In this document: piece by piece, positions 25,688-34,383 of the stretch | Layout: every line of letters starts with the position of its first letter | How positions within the stretch are numbered: position 1 is the stretch's first letter | Origin: Seohaeicola zhoushanensis | GTDB lineage: Bacteria; Pseudomonadota; Alphaproteobacteria; Rhodobacterales; Rhodobacteraceae | DNA: 64,000 nucleotides | Assembly: GCF_014656415.1 (NCBI RefSeq) | Contig: NZ_BNCJ01000002.1 | Coordinates: 402,213-466,212 of the forward strand | Direction of reading: 5' to 3' | Notes under the pieces: generated by a model | Told to the model about the DNA's origin: nothing | Database searches by the model: none | Seen by the model: the letters and a program-made list of their open reading frames with translations, nothing else | Program-made: the position numbers and the translations under genes

Positions 25688-28501
25688 TCATTTCCCGCTC
25701 TCCCATTTCAGTTCCTTCGGCCCCTGGCCCACGGGCGAGGCGATCGGCGGCCAGGCCGGCTGGCTTTCGCTCGGGGCGGCAACCTTCTCGATGCGCACCC
25801 GCAGGTCGAACCAGGCCGCCTGCCCGGTCACCGGATCGGAGTTCGCCCAGCGCTGGCCGTCGCCCTTCTCGGGCAGCAGCTCGTGGATCAGGTGGTTGAG
25901 CAGGAAGCCCCTGGTCGCCTCGGGGGCGTCGGGTTCCAGCGCCCAGGCGCCCTTGCGCTTGCCGATGGCGTTCCAGGTCCAGACCGTGTTCTCGTTGAGG
26001 GCGGCCATTTCCATCACCGGCACCACGATGGCGCCATGGGGCGAGGTCACGCGGGCCCAGTCGCCGTCGCTCAGCCCATGCTGGCGCATCAGCTTGCTCG
26101 GGACGTAGAGCGGGTTCCTCCCGTGCAGCTGGCGCAGCCAGGCGTTCTGGCTGCCCCAGCTGTGATACATCGCCATCGGGCGCTGGGTCAGCGCGTGCAC
26201 CGGAAAGTCGCCGGTGGCCGGCGCGGTGTCGTACCAGATCGGCAGCGGGTCGAGCTGTTCGCCGATGCGGGCGCGCAGGTGGTCGGGCGGCTGACGCTCG
26301 CCATGGCCCTCGGCGGCGAGCTGGAAGCGGCGCAGCGGTTCGACGTAGAGCTGGAACAGGTAGGGCAGGGGCTTGTCGTAGAGGCCGGTCTCGACCGCCC
26401 AGTCCTGGTAGGCCATGTTCCAGGGCTTGTAATAGCCGCTCGCCTCGGGGATGTGCCGGGTCCAGAAGCCGCCGTTGGCGATGTATTCGTCGAGCTGGTC
26501 GGGGTTCACCCCGCCGCGCCCCTTGCCGGAGCCGGTCTCGCCCGGCGTGCGCCAGCCCGAGAGCGGGCCGACGCCGGGGCGGCGTTCGTGGTTCACGATA
26601 TAGTCGGCGTAATCCGCGAATTTCTGCGAGCCGTCGGCATTGGTGAACTGCGGCAGGTTCAGCCGCGCGCCCAGTTCGCAGAGCACCGACTGGAAGCCGC
26701 GCACGTCGCGGTCGGGTTCGATCACCGGCCAGCGGATCGCATCGGCGGCGGCATCCGCCTCGGAGATCGGCCGGTCGAGCAGCGAGATGCAGTCGTGGCG
26801 TTCGAGGTAGGTGGTGTCGGGCAGGATCAGGTCGGCATAGGCCACCATCTCGGAGCTGTAGGCATCGGAGTAGATGATCCGGGGAATGACGTAATTGCCC
26901 TCCGCATCCTGGTCGGTCAGCATCTTCATGACGCCCGAGGTGTTCATCGACGAGTTCCAGGACATGTTCGCCATGTAGAGGAACAGCGTGTCGATCCGGT
27001 AGGGATCGCCGGCATGGGCGTTCGAGATCACCATGTGCATGAGGCCATGGCTCGACATCGGGTTTTCCCAGGAAAACGCCTTGTCGATCCGGGCCGGGCT
27101 GCCGTCGTCCTTCAGCGCCAGGTCGGCGGGGCCGTGTACGAAGCCCAGGTGTGGGCCGTTCAGCGGCTGGCCGGGATTCACGCCGACATGCGGCTTGGGG
27201 TGGGCCTCGGCGGGCTTGGGGTAGGGCGGCTTGAAGCGGAAGCCGCCGGGCACCTCGACGGTGCCGAGCAGGATCTGCAGCACGTGCAGGGCGCGGCAGG
27301 TCTGGAAGCCGTTGGCATGGGCCGAGATGCCCCGCATCGAGTGGAAGCTGACCGGGCGGCCCTTCATCGTCTTGTGGGTCTCGCCACGGAAGTCGGTCCA
27401 TTCGAGCGGCAACTCGAAGGCCTCGTCGAAGGCGACGCGGGCGATCTCGCCCGCCACGGCGCGGATGCGGGCGGCGGTGATGCCGCAGCGTTCGGCCACC
27501 GCCTCGGGGGCGTATTCGGGGGCGAGGTAGCGGTCGGCCATCAGGTGGAAGACCGGGCGGTGGGTGATGCCGTCGCGGGTCAGGGTGCCGCCGAGGTCGG
27601 GGCGCAGGCCCTTGCGGTCGAAGGGCGCGAGCTGGCCGGTGTCGCGGTCGATCACCAGCGGCTTGCCGTCGCCGTCGCGCAGGAAGAGGCCGTGTTCGGC
27701 CGAGGCGGGGTCGCAGTTCACCAGCACCGGGGCATTGGTGTAGCGGGCGAGATAGTCGAGATCGATCTTGCCGGCCTTCATCAGCACATGGACCAGCGAT
27801 AGGATGAACAGGCCGTCGCTGCCCGGCGTGATGCCGATCCAGTCGTCGGCGACGGCGTTGTAGCCGGTGCGGATCGGGTTGATGCCGATCACCCGCGCGC
27901 CTTTGGCCTTGAGCTTGCCGAGGCCCATCTTGATCGGGTTGCTGTCATGGTCCTCGGCCACGCCGAAAAGCAGGAACAGCTTGGTGTGCTCCCAGTCGGG
28001 CTGCCCGAATTCCCAGAAGGCGCCGCCCATGGTGTAGATCCCGGCGGTGGCCATGTTGACCGAGCAGAAGCCGCCGTGGGCGGCGTAGTTCGGGGTGCCG
28101 AAGCTTTGCGCCCAGTAGCTGGTGAAGCTTTGCGACTGGTCGCGGCCGGTGAAGAAGGCGAGCTTTTCGGGGTTGGTGGCGCGGATCGGGGCGAGCCAGC
28201 CGGTGGCGATCTCCAGCGCCTCGTCCCAGCTGATCTCCTCGAACTGGCCCGAGCCGCGCGGCCCGACCCGCTTGAGCGGCGCGCGCAGGCGCGAGGGGGC
28301 GTTGACCTGCATGATACCGGCCGAGCCCTTGGCGCAGAGCACGCCCTTGTTCACCGGATGGTCGCGGTTGCCTTCGATATAGGCCACCTTGCCGTCCTTC
28401 ATGTGCACGTTGATGCCGCAGCGGCAGGCGCACATGTAGCAGGTCGTCTTGCGGATCTCGTCCGAGACCTTCGGCGACGTATCGATGCGCGGCTGGTTCA
28501 T
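25688..28501 (-). CDS. soeA: Sulfite dehydrogenase molybdopterin catalytic subunit SoeA
   Basis: 937 residues, a DMSO-reductase-family molybdoenzyme. The N-terminal cluster motif TTCYMCACRCGI, with the fourth Cys in GVLCAKG, binds [4Fe-4S]; the bis-MGD domains follow (FFTGRDQSQSFTSYWAQSFGTPNYAAHGG, GINPIRTGYN). There is no twin-arginine leader before the Cys motif, so the complex should face the cytoplasm, as known for SoeABC, which oxidises sulfite to sulfate and gives electrons to quinone. In this cluster it would detoxify sulfite released by Xsc and gain energy. Direct substrate assignment is inferred from context. Confidence 0.87.
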   Translation of the reverse strand: MNQPRIDTSPKVSDEIRKTTCYMCACRCGINVHMKDGKVAYIEGNRDHPVNKGVLCAKGSAGIMQVNAPSRLRAPLKRVGPRGSGQFEEISWDEALEIATGWLAPIRATNPEKLAFFTGRDQSQSFTSYWAQSFGTPNYAAHGGFCSVNMATAGIYTMGGAFWEFGQPDWEHTKLFLLFGVAEDHDSNPIKMGLGKLKAKGARVIGINPIRTGYNAVADDWIGITPGSDGLFILSLVHVLMKAGKIDLDYLARYTNAPVLVNCDPASAEHGLFLRDGDGKPLVIDRDTGQLAPFDRKGLRPDLGGTLTRDGITHRPVFHLMADRYLAPEYAPEAVAERCGITAARIRAVAGEIARVAFDEAFELPLEWTDFRGETHKTMKGRPVSFHSMRGISAHANGFQTCRALHVLQILLGTVEVPGGFRFKPPYPKPAEAHPKPHVGVNPGQPLNGPHLGFVHGPADLALKDDGSPARIDKAFSWENPMSSHGLMHMVISNAHAGDPYRIDTLFLYMANMSWNSSMNTSGVMKMLTDQDAEGNYVIPRIIYSDAYSSEMVAYADLILPDTTYLERHDCISLLDRPISEADAAADAIRWPVIEPDRDVRGFQSVLCELGARLNLPQFTNADGSQKFADYADYIVNHERRPGVGPLSGWRTPGETGSGKGRGGVNPDQLDEYIANGGFWTRHIPEASGYYKPWNMAYQDWAVETGLYDKPLPYLFQLYVEPLRRFQLAAEGHGERQPPDHLRARIGEQLDPLPIWYDTAPATGDFPVHALTQRPMAMYHSWGSQNAWLRQLHGRNPLYVPSKLMRQHGLSDGDWARVTSPHGAIVVPVMEMAALNENTVWTWNAIGKRKGAWALEPDAPEATRGFLLNHLIHELLPEKGDGQRWANSDPVTGQAAWFDLRVRIEKVAAPSESQPAWPPIASPVGQGPKELKWESGK

Positions 28502-28541
28502 TGCGGGAACTTTCCTTGGTTCGAAATGGGAGTGCGGGTCA

Positions 28542-29285
28542 TCATCGGGCGGCGATCCGCTGAACGATGCCGATGGCGGCGAGCGCCAGCAGCAGGGAGA
28601 GGCAGAAGCGCCGGTAATGGCGCTCGTAGGCCGGCACGAAGAGCGCGCGGCCGACCCAGATGCCGGCGAGGCAGGGCAGCAGGAGAACCAGCGCCCGTTG
28701 CAGGGCGAGCCAGTTGGTCATGCCGAAGGCGAACTGCCAGAACAGCGAGAGCGAGCCGCCGAGGAAGACGCTGAAGATCATCGAGGCGCGCGCCATCCGC
28801 GCCGGCATGTTCAGCGCAAGCACGTAGAGCACGATCACCATGCCGCCGATCGAGGCGAGGCCGGTGGCAAGGCCGGCCATCAGGCCGACGCCCAGCGTGG
28901 TGGCGCACCCGCGCGCCGGCAGCTGCACCCGCGCGAGCTGGAGCGTGGCCAGACCCGAGACGAGGCAAAGAGCGATCAGCGCCGAGACGTTCGGGTCGAC
29001 GCTGGTGGTCAGCGCCAGCCCCGCCGGAATGCCGAGCGCCGCCGCTCCGTGCAGGCGCAGCACCATGCCGCGGTCGGCCTCGCCGAGGCCGCCGCGCATG
29101 AGCATGGCGCTGGCCGCCAGTTCCAGCAGCGTGCAGACCGGGATCAGCACCACCGGCGGCAGGATCAGCACGCAGCTCGCCATGATCAGCGCCGAGAGGG
29201 CAAAGCCCGAGAACCCGCGCACGACGCCGGCACAGAAGACCGCCGCCATGACGTAGGCAAGTTCGTAAGGGCTCAGCCCCAGCAC
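28542..29285 (-). CDS. tauE: TSUP-family sulfite exporter TauE/SafE-like
   Basis: 247 residues with about eight membrane helices. [24 protein letters not shown] near the N-terminus is the TauE/SafE signature and a second half ([21 protein letters not shown]) repeats it. The GTG at 29285 was chosen: it begins one base after the citrate synthase stop and gives the usual short N-terminus; a longer frame would overlap that gene by 47 bp. Expected to export sulfite, or another sulfur anion, freed from sulfonates. Followed 40 bp later by soeA. Confidence 0.83.
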   Translation of the reverse strand: MLGLSPYELAYVMAAVFCAGVVRGFSGFALSALIMASCVLILPPVVLIPVCTLLELAASAMLMRGGLGEADRGMVLRLHGAAALGIPAGLALTTSVDPNVSALIALCLVSGLATLQLARVQLPARGCATTLGVGLMAGLATGLASIGGMVIVLYVLALNMPARMARASMIFSVFLGGSLSLFWQFAFGMTNWLALQRALVLLLPCLAGIWVGRALFVPAYERHYRRFCLSLLLALAAIGIVQRIAAR

Positions 29286-29286
29286 G

Positions 29287-30423
29287 TCAGCCGCGCTCGC
29301 CGATCGGCAGGTAGCCGCGCGGCGCGGGGCCATCGTAGAGCGTCAGCGGGCGGATCAGGATGTTGTTGCGCTGCTGCTCGATGCACTGGATCACCCAGCC
29401 GGGCATCCGGCCGATGGCGAAGATCGGCACGTAGAGGTCCATCGGGATGCCGTGCAGCTGGTAGATCACGCCGGAATAGAAATCGACGTTCACGTTGAGG
29501 CCATGGCGGGCATAGGGCTTCATCGCCTCGACCACGCCCTGCAGGATCTCGTACCATTGCGGCGCGCCCATCTCCTCGCCGAGCTTGCGCACGCCTTCGC
29601 GCATATGCCGGGCGCGGGGGTCTTCCTTGCGGTAGACGCGGTGGCCAAAGCCGGTGACGGCTTCCTTCGCGGCGCGCTTGGCCTTGACGTAGTCGGCGGC
29701 GCGGTCGGGGGTGCCGATCTCCTTGACCATCTTCATCACGTCCTCGGCGGCGCCGCCATGGGCCGGGCCGGCAAGGGTCGAGAGTGCGGTGACGATGCCG
29801 CCGTGCAGGTTGGCCTCGGTGCCGATGGTGACGCGGGCGGCAAAGCTCGAGGCATTGGCGCCGTGTTCGGCGTGCAGGATGAAGTCGACGTCGGCAAGCC
29901 GCGCGGCGTCTTCCGAGGGCTTCTCGCCCTTCAGCATCCAGAGCCAGTTGGCGGCATGGCTCAGCGCCGGATCGGGCGCGACCGGCGCGCGGCCGTTGCG
30001 GATCGCCTCATGCGCGGCGATCAGTACCGGCACCTGCGCGGTCAGCTTGAGACCGTTGGCGATGAAGGCGGCTTCGCCGACCTTCTGGCTGTCGGCATCC
30101 AGAGCCGCCAGCGCCGAGACGGCGGTGCGCAGCACGTCCATCGGGTGGCCGTCCTTGCAGGCGGCGATGATGTCGAAGACCGCCGGCGGCACGCTCCGCG
30201 CGGCGCGCAGGGCGGCGTCGAATTCGGCCAGCTGCGCCGATGTCGGCAGCTCGCCGTGGATCAGCAGGTAGCAGACTTCCTCGAAGGTGGAATGGGTTGC
30301 GAGATCGTGGATGGAATAGCCGCGGTAGCTGAGCTCGCCGGCGTTGCCGTCGATGTCGCTGACCCCGCACCTTTCGAAATAGACGCCTTTCAGGCCGCGG
30401 TTGATCTTGACTGTCTCTGTCAC
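29287..30423 (-). CDS. Citrate synthase / 2-methylcitrate synthase family enzyme
   Basis: 378 residues, the short form typical of type-I citrate and methylcitrate synthases. [17 protein letters not shown] holds the catalytic His and Arg, [15 protein letters not shown] the second active His region, and [14 protein letters not shown] the Asp loop. It would condense acetyl-CoA (or propionyl-CoA) with oxaloacetate. Placement between pta (divergent, 36 bp) and tauE/soeABC suggests that it draws off acetyl-CoA made from sulfonate-derived acetyl phosphate. Citrate and methylcitrate activity cannot be separated by eye. Confidence 0.85.
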   Translation of the reverse strand: MTETVKINRGLKGVYFERCGVSDIDGNAGELSYRGYSIHDLATHSTFEEVCYLLIHGELPTSAQLAEFDAALRAARSVPPAVFDIIAACKDGHPMDVLRTAVSALAALDADSQKVGEAAFIANGLKLTAQVPVLIAAHEAIRNGRAPVAPDPALSHAANWLWMLKGEKPSEDAARLADVDFILHAEHGANASSFAARVTIGTEANLHGGIVTALSTLAGPAHGGAAEDVMKMVKEIGTPDRAADYVKAKRAAKEAVTGFGHRVYRKEDPRARHMREGVRKLGEEMGAPQWYEILQGVVEAMKPYARHGLNVNVDFYSGVIYQLHGIPMDLYVPIFAIGRMPGWVIQCIEQQRNNILIRPLTLYDGPAPRGYLPIGERG

Positions 30424-30459
30424 TTGAGGCTCCTTCGGGCTTTCGAATGGGGGGCGGAT

Positions 30460-31317
30460 ATGGCTTTGATCGACACTCTGGCGCAGGCGGCAAAGGCCCG
30501 GCGGGCGCGCGTCGTGTTTCCGGAAATCGCGGAACCGCGCGTCGCCGAGGCGGTGGCCCGGCTGGGCGCGGAGGGTCTGTGCGAGCCGCTGGGGCTGGCC
30601 GAGGTGAGCGAGGCGCAGGTGGCGGCGCTGGTCGCGGCGCGCGGCATGAAGGAAGCGCTGGCGCGCCGGATGCTGGACAAGCCGCTGATCCGCGCCGCGG
30701 CGATGGTGGCCGCGGGCGAGGCCGACGCGATGGTCGCCGGGGCCGACAGCCCGACCCGCCGGGTGATCGAGGCGGCGGGGCTGGCGATCGGCCTGGCCGA
30801 GGGGGTGAGCCTGCCCTCGTCCTTCTTCCTGATGCTGTTTCCCGACGGGCGCGAGATGGTCTTTGCCGATTGCGCGGTGAACGTCGCCCCCGACGCCGAG
30901 GCGCTGGCCGCCATCGCGCGGGCCTCGGAGGTATCGGCGCGGGCGCTGCTGGGCGAGGCGCGGGTGGCGCTCTTGTCCTTCTCGACCGGCACCTCGGGCA
31001 CCGGCGACAGCGTCGACACGGTGCGCGCGGCGGCCGAGGCGACCGGCTTCACCGGGCCGATCCAGGCGGATGCGGCGCTGAACCCCGGCATCGCCGCGAA
31101 GAAGGGGCTGGGGCAGGGCGACGCCAACGTGCTGGTCTTCCCCTCGCTCGACGCTGGCAACATCGCGTACAAGCTGGCGCAGGAACTGGCCGGTGCGCAG
31201 GCGCTGGGGCCGTTCCTGCAGGGCTTCCGCAAGCCGGTCTGCGACCTGTCGCGCGGCGCCACGGCCGAGGACATCGTCGCCTCGACCATTGTCACCGTCG
31301 CCATGGCGGCGGGCTGA
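30460..31317 (+). CDS. pta: Phosphate acetyltransferase (short form)
   Basis: 285 residues, only the PTA_PTB catalytic domain. Recognisable are [54 protein letters not shown] and the C-terminal [35 protein letters not shown]. It converts the acetyl phosphate made by Xsc into acetyl-CoA. The start at ATG 30460 leaves 36 bp to the divergent citrate synthase gene, so at least one of the two promoters must lie within the other gene. It is the only + strand gene of the sulfonate module, converging on ackA (13 bp gap). Confidence 0.93.
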   Translation: MALIDTLAQAAKARRARVVFPEIAEPRVAEAVARLGAEGLCEPLGLAEVSEAQVAALVAARGMKEALARRMLDKPLIRAAAMVAAGEADAMVAGADSPTRRVIEAAGLAIGLAEGVSLPSSFFLMLFPDGREMVFADCAVNVAPDAEALAAIARASEVSARALLGEARVALLSFSTGTSGTGDSVDTVRAAAEATGFTGPIQADAALNPGIAAKKGLGQGDANVLVFPSLDAGNIAYKLAQELAGAQALGPFLQGFRKPVCDLSRGATAEDIVASTIVTVAMAAG

Positions 31318-31330
31318 GGGCGCGTCCCGT

Positions 31331-32470
31331 TCATGCGGCCTCCATCAGGCCGAGGGCATTGGCGGCGATCATCCGCTCTTCCTCGGCCGGGATGGCCCAG
31401 ATCGCGACCCTGGAGGTCGCGGCATGGAGCTGCGCGGCGCGGGCGTGATTGGCGTCTGGATTGAGCCGCGCGCCGAGCCATTCCAGGCCCCGGACGATGC
31501 GGGCACGCACGCCGATGGCGTTCTCGCCGATGCCGCCGGTGAAGGCGATGGCGTCGAGCCCCTCCATCGCGGCGATCAGGCTGCCGGCGTGGCGCAGGGT
31601 CCAGTAGCAGAAATGCTCGACCGCGAAGGCGCTGTCGGCGGAAGGGTCGAGCATCAGGTTGCGCATGTCCGACTTGCCGCCCGACAGGCCGAGCAACCCG
31701 CTCTCGTGGTTCAGGATGGCCTTGGTGCGCTCGAGGCCGTTCTCCTCGACCAGGCGCAGCACCGCGTTGGCGTCGATCCCGCCCGAGCGGGTGCCCATGG
31801 TCAGCCCGTCGAGCGGCGAATAGCCCATCGTCGTGGCGACCGAGCGGCCGTTGTGGATGGCGCAGATCGAGGCGCCGTTGCCGAGGTGGAAGGCCAGCAG
31901 GCGCGAGGGCAGCGACTGGCCCGAGACCTGCGGCAGGCGGCGCACCAGCGAGTCGTAGCTCAGCCCGTGGAAGCCGTAGCGGCGGATGCCGCGCGTCTCC
32001 TGCATCCGCGGGATGGCATAACGGGTGGCGACATCGGGGTTGGTGGCGTGGAAGGAGGTATCGAAGCTGGCGTATTGCGGCAGCTCCGGGGCCAGCTGGG
32101 CCAGCGTGTCGATGGCCGCGAGGTTGTGCGGATTGTGCAGCGGCGCGAGAGGGGAGCAGGCAGATATCTCGGCCCGCACCTCGGGGGTGATCCGCACCGG
32201 CCCGGTGAGCCGGTGCCCGCCATGCACCACGCGATGCGCGGCGGCGGTGAGATCCTGGGGAGAGATGCCGCGCGACCGGAGCGCCTTGAGGATGGCCTCC
32301 AGCGCCGCGCGGTGGTCGATGAGGGGACAGTCGCTCACGCTATCGCCGATCCGCAACCGCGAGGCAGAGCCGATATTCTCGGCCATGCCCGCGAGTTGCT
32401 GGTCCAGCCCGCCGTCGAAGACCGCGAACTTGATCGACGACGACCCGGCATTCAGAACCAGGATGCGCAT
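31331..32470 (-). CDS. ackA: Acetate kinase
   Basis: 379 residues. The N-terminal phosphate-binding motif LVLNAGSSSIKFAVFD is diagnostic; further conserved parts are RVVHGGHRL, GFHGLSYDSLVRRL, FHLGNGASICAI and MGYSPLDGLTMGTRSGGID. It interconverts acetyl phosphate plus ADP with acetate plus ATP. Located 20 bp downstream of xsc in the same direction, it gives the Xsc product a substrate-level phosphorylation route in addition to Pta. Confidence 0.95.
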   Translation of the reverse strand: MRILVLNAGSSSIKFAVFDGGLDQQLAGMAENIGSASRLRIGDSVSDCPLIDHRAALEAILKALRSRGISPQDLTAAAHRVVHGGHRLTGPVRITPEVRAEISACSPLAPLHNPHNLAAIDTLAQLAPELPQYASFDTSFHATNPDVATRYAIPRMQETRGIRRYGFHGLSYDSLVRRLPQVSGQSLPSRLLAFHLGNGASICAIHNGRSVATTMGYSPLDGLTMGTRSGGIDANAVLRLVEENGLERTKAILNHESGLLGLSGGKSDMRNLMLDPSADSAFAVEHFCYWTLRHAGSLIAAMEGLDAIAFTGGIGENAIGVRARIVRGLEWLGARLNPDANHARAAQLHAATSRVAIWAIPAEEERMIAANALGLMEAA

Positions 32471-32490
32471 GAGGGTATCCCCTTGTGCGC

Positions 32491-34263
32491 TCAGACGACC
32501 TGCTCGCGCATGTCGGCGGCGTCGATGCCCGCGACCTGCACGGGCTTCTTCATCGCGTCGCGGCGGAAGGGTTCGCCCAACTCCTGGTTGATCAGCGCCT
32601 CGATCAGCGTGGTCTTGCCGGCCTTCTGGTCGGCAATCGCCTTGTTCAGCGCCGCCGTCAGCTCTTCCATGGTGCGGGTCTGGACGCCCTGCAGGCCGCA
32701 GGCCTTGGCGATGCCGGCATAGGTCACGCCCTCGTCCAGCTCGGTGCCGACGAAGTTGTCGTCGAACCAGAGCGTCGAGTTCCGCTTTTCCGCGCCCCAC
32801 TGGTAGTTGCGGAAGACGACCATGGTGATCGCCGGCCACTCGCTGCGGCCGATGGCGGTGAGTTCGTTGCAGGCGATGCCGAAGGCGCCGTCACCGGCGA
32901 ACCCGACCACCGGCACGTCAGGGCAGCCGATCTTGGCGCCGACGATGGCGGGCAGGCCATAGCCGCAGGGACCGAAGAGACCGGGGGCGAGGTATTTGCG
33001 CCCTTCCTCGAAGGCCGGGTAGGCGTTGCCGATGGCGCAGTTGTTGCCGATGTCCGAGGAGATGATCGCCTCTTTCGGCAGCGCCGACTGGATCGCGCGC
33101 CAGGCCATGCGCGGGCTCATCCACTCCGGCTTGGCGGCGCGGGCGCGTTCGTTCCAGGTGGTTCCGGGATCGTCGTCCTCGTGGTCCATGCCCGAGAGCT
33201 GCTGTGCCCAGGCCGACTTGGTCTGCGCGATCTTTGCGAGGCGGGCGTCGCGACCCTCGTCGCCGGCATGTTCGCCGAGACGGGCGAGGATGCCCTCGGC
33301 CACCTTCTTGGCGTCGCCGACGATGCCGACCGAGACCTTCTTGGTCAGGCCGATGCGGTCGGGGTTGATGTCGACCTGGATGATCTTGGCCTGCTTCGGC
33401 CAGTAGTCGATGCCGTAGCCCGGCAGGGTCGAGAAGGGGTTGAGGCGAGTGCCGAGGCAGAGCACCACGTCGGCCTGGCTGATCAGCTCCATCCCGGCCT
33501 TCGAGCCGTTGTAGCCGAGCGGACCGGCGAAAAGCGGATGCGAGCCGGGGAAGGCGTCGTTGTGCTGGTAGCCGACGCAGACCGGCGCGCCGAGACGCTC
33601 GGCCAGCGCCATCGTGGCCGGGATCGCCTTGGCCAGCACCACGCCGGCGCCGTTCAGGATCACCGGGAACTTGGCTTCCGAGATCAGCTTGGCGGCCTGG
33701 TCCAGCGCGGCCTCACCGCCGGCGGGGCGTTCGAACTCGACAATCTCGGGCAGTTCGATGTCGATGACCTGGGTGAAGAAGTCGCGCGGCACGTTGATCT
33801 GCGCCGGGGCCGAGGCACGCTTGGCCTGCAGGATCACGCGGTTCAGCACCTCGGCCATGCGCGAGGGATCGCGGACCTCTTCCTGGTAGGCGACCATGTC
33901 CTCGAACAGCTTCATCTGCTCGACTTCCTGGAAGCCGCCCTGGCCGATGGTCTTGTTGGCGGCCTGCGGGGTCACCAGCAGCAGCGGGGTGTGGTTCCAG
34001 TAGGCGGTCTTCACGGCGGTGACGAAGTTGGTGATGCCGGGGCCGTTCTGGGCGATCATCATGCTCATCTTGCCGGTGGCGCGGGTATAGCCGTCGGCCA
34101 TCATGCCGGCGCTGCCCTCGTGGGCGCAGTCCCAGAAGGTGATGCCGGCCTTGGGGAACAGGTCCGAGACCGGCATCATGGCCGATCCGATGATGCCGAA
34201 GGCGTGCTGGATCCCGTGGCGCTGAAGCACTTTCACAAAGGCTTCTTCGGTGGTCATCTTCAT
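32491..34263 (-). CDS. xsc: Sulfoacetaldehyde acetyltransferase
   Basis: 590 residues, the standard Xsc length. It is a ThDP enzyme: AHEGSAGMMADGYTRATGK holds the activating Glu, and GFAGDGAFGIACNELTAIG begins the ThDP/Mg motif that ends about NYQWG. VLQRHGIQHAFGIIGSAMMPVSDLFPKAG and NHTPLLLVTPQAANKTIGQGGFQEVEQ are strongly Xsc-like. It cleaves sulfoacetaldehyde with phosphate to acetyl phosphate and sulfite in the cytoplasm, the convergence point of taurine, isethionate and other C2 sulfonate routes. Start at 34263 after AGGAG. Preceded by a TauR-type box. Confidence 0.96.
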   Translation of the reverse strand: MKMTTEEAFVKVLQRHGIQHAFGIIGSAMMPVSDLFPKAGITFWDCAHEGSAGMMADGYTRATGKMSMMIAQNGPGITNFVTAVKTAYWNHTPLLLVTPQAANKTIGQGGFQEVEQMKLFEDMVAYQEEVRDPSRMAEVLNRVILQAKRASAPAQINVPRDFFTQVIDIELPEIVEFERPAGGEAALDQAAKLISEAKFPVILNGAGVVLAKAIPATMALAERLGAPVCVGYQHNDAFPGSHPLFAGPLGYNGSKAGMELISQADVVLCLGTRLNPFSTLPGYGIDYWPKQAKIIQVDINPDRIGLTKKVSVGIVGDAKKVAEGILARLGEHAGDEGRDARLAKIAQTKSAWAQQLSGMDHEDDDPGTTWNERARAAKPEWMSPRMAWRAIQSALPKEAIISSDIGNNCAIGNAYPAFEEGRKYLAPGLFGPCGYGLPAIVGAKIGCPDVPVVGFAGDGAFGIACNELTAIGRSEWPAITMVVFRNYQWGAEKRNSTLWFDDNFVGTELDEGVTYAGIAKACGLQGVQTRTMEELTAALNKAIADQKAGKTTLIEALINQELGEPFRRDAMKKPVQVAGIDAADMREQVV

Positions 34264-34368
34264 TGTGCGAACTCCTAGAAATGCCGACCGGAGGGCGCAG
34301 GGCCGCCCCGGTATGTCGCGACTATCTCTAGGCGGTCGCTTGCGTGGCAGTTAGGGCCAGTCTGGTCG

Positions 34369-34383
34369 CTGGACTAAGTCCAG
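34369..34383 (-). promoter_or_regulatory. Putative TauR operator upstream of xsc
   Basis: CTGGACTAAGTCCAG is a 15-bp perfect palindrome around a central A. On the xsc strand it reads CTGGACTTAG, identical to a box upstream of tauR. A further half CTGGTC lies at 34362-34367. It overlaps the tauR stop codon and lies 106-120 bp before the xsc start. MocR-type TauR is known to recognise CTGGAC-type repeats, as far as I recall. Confidence 0.65.
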
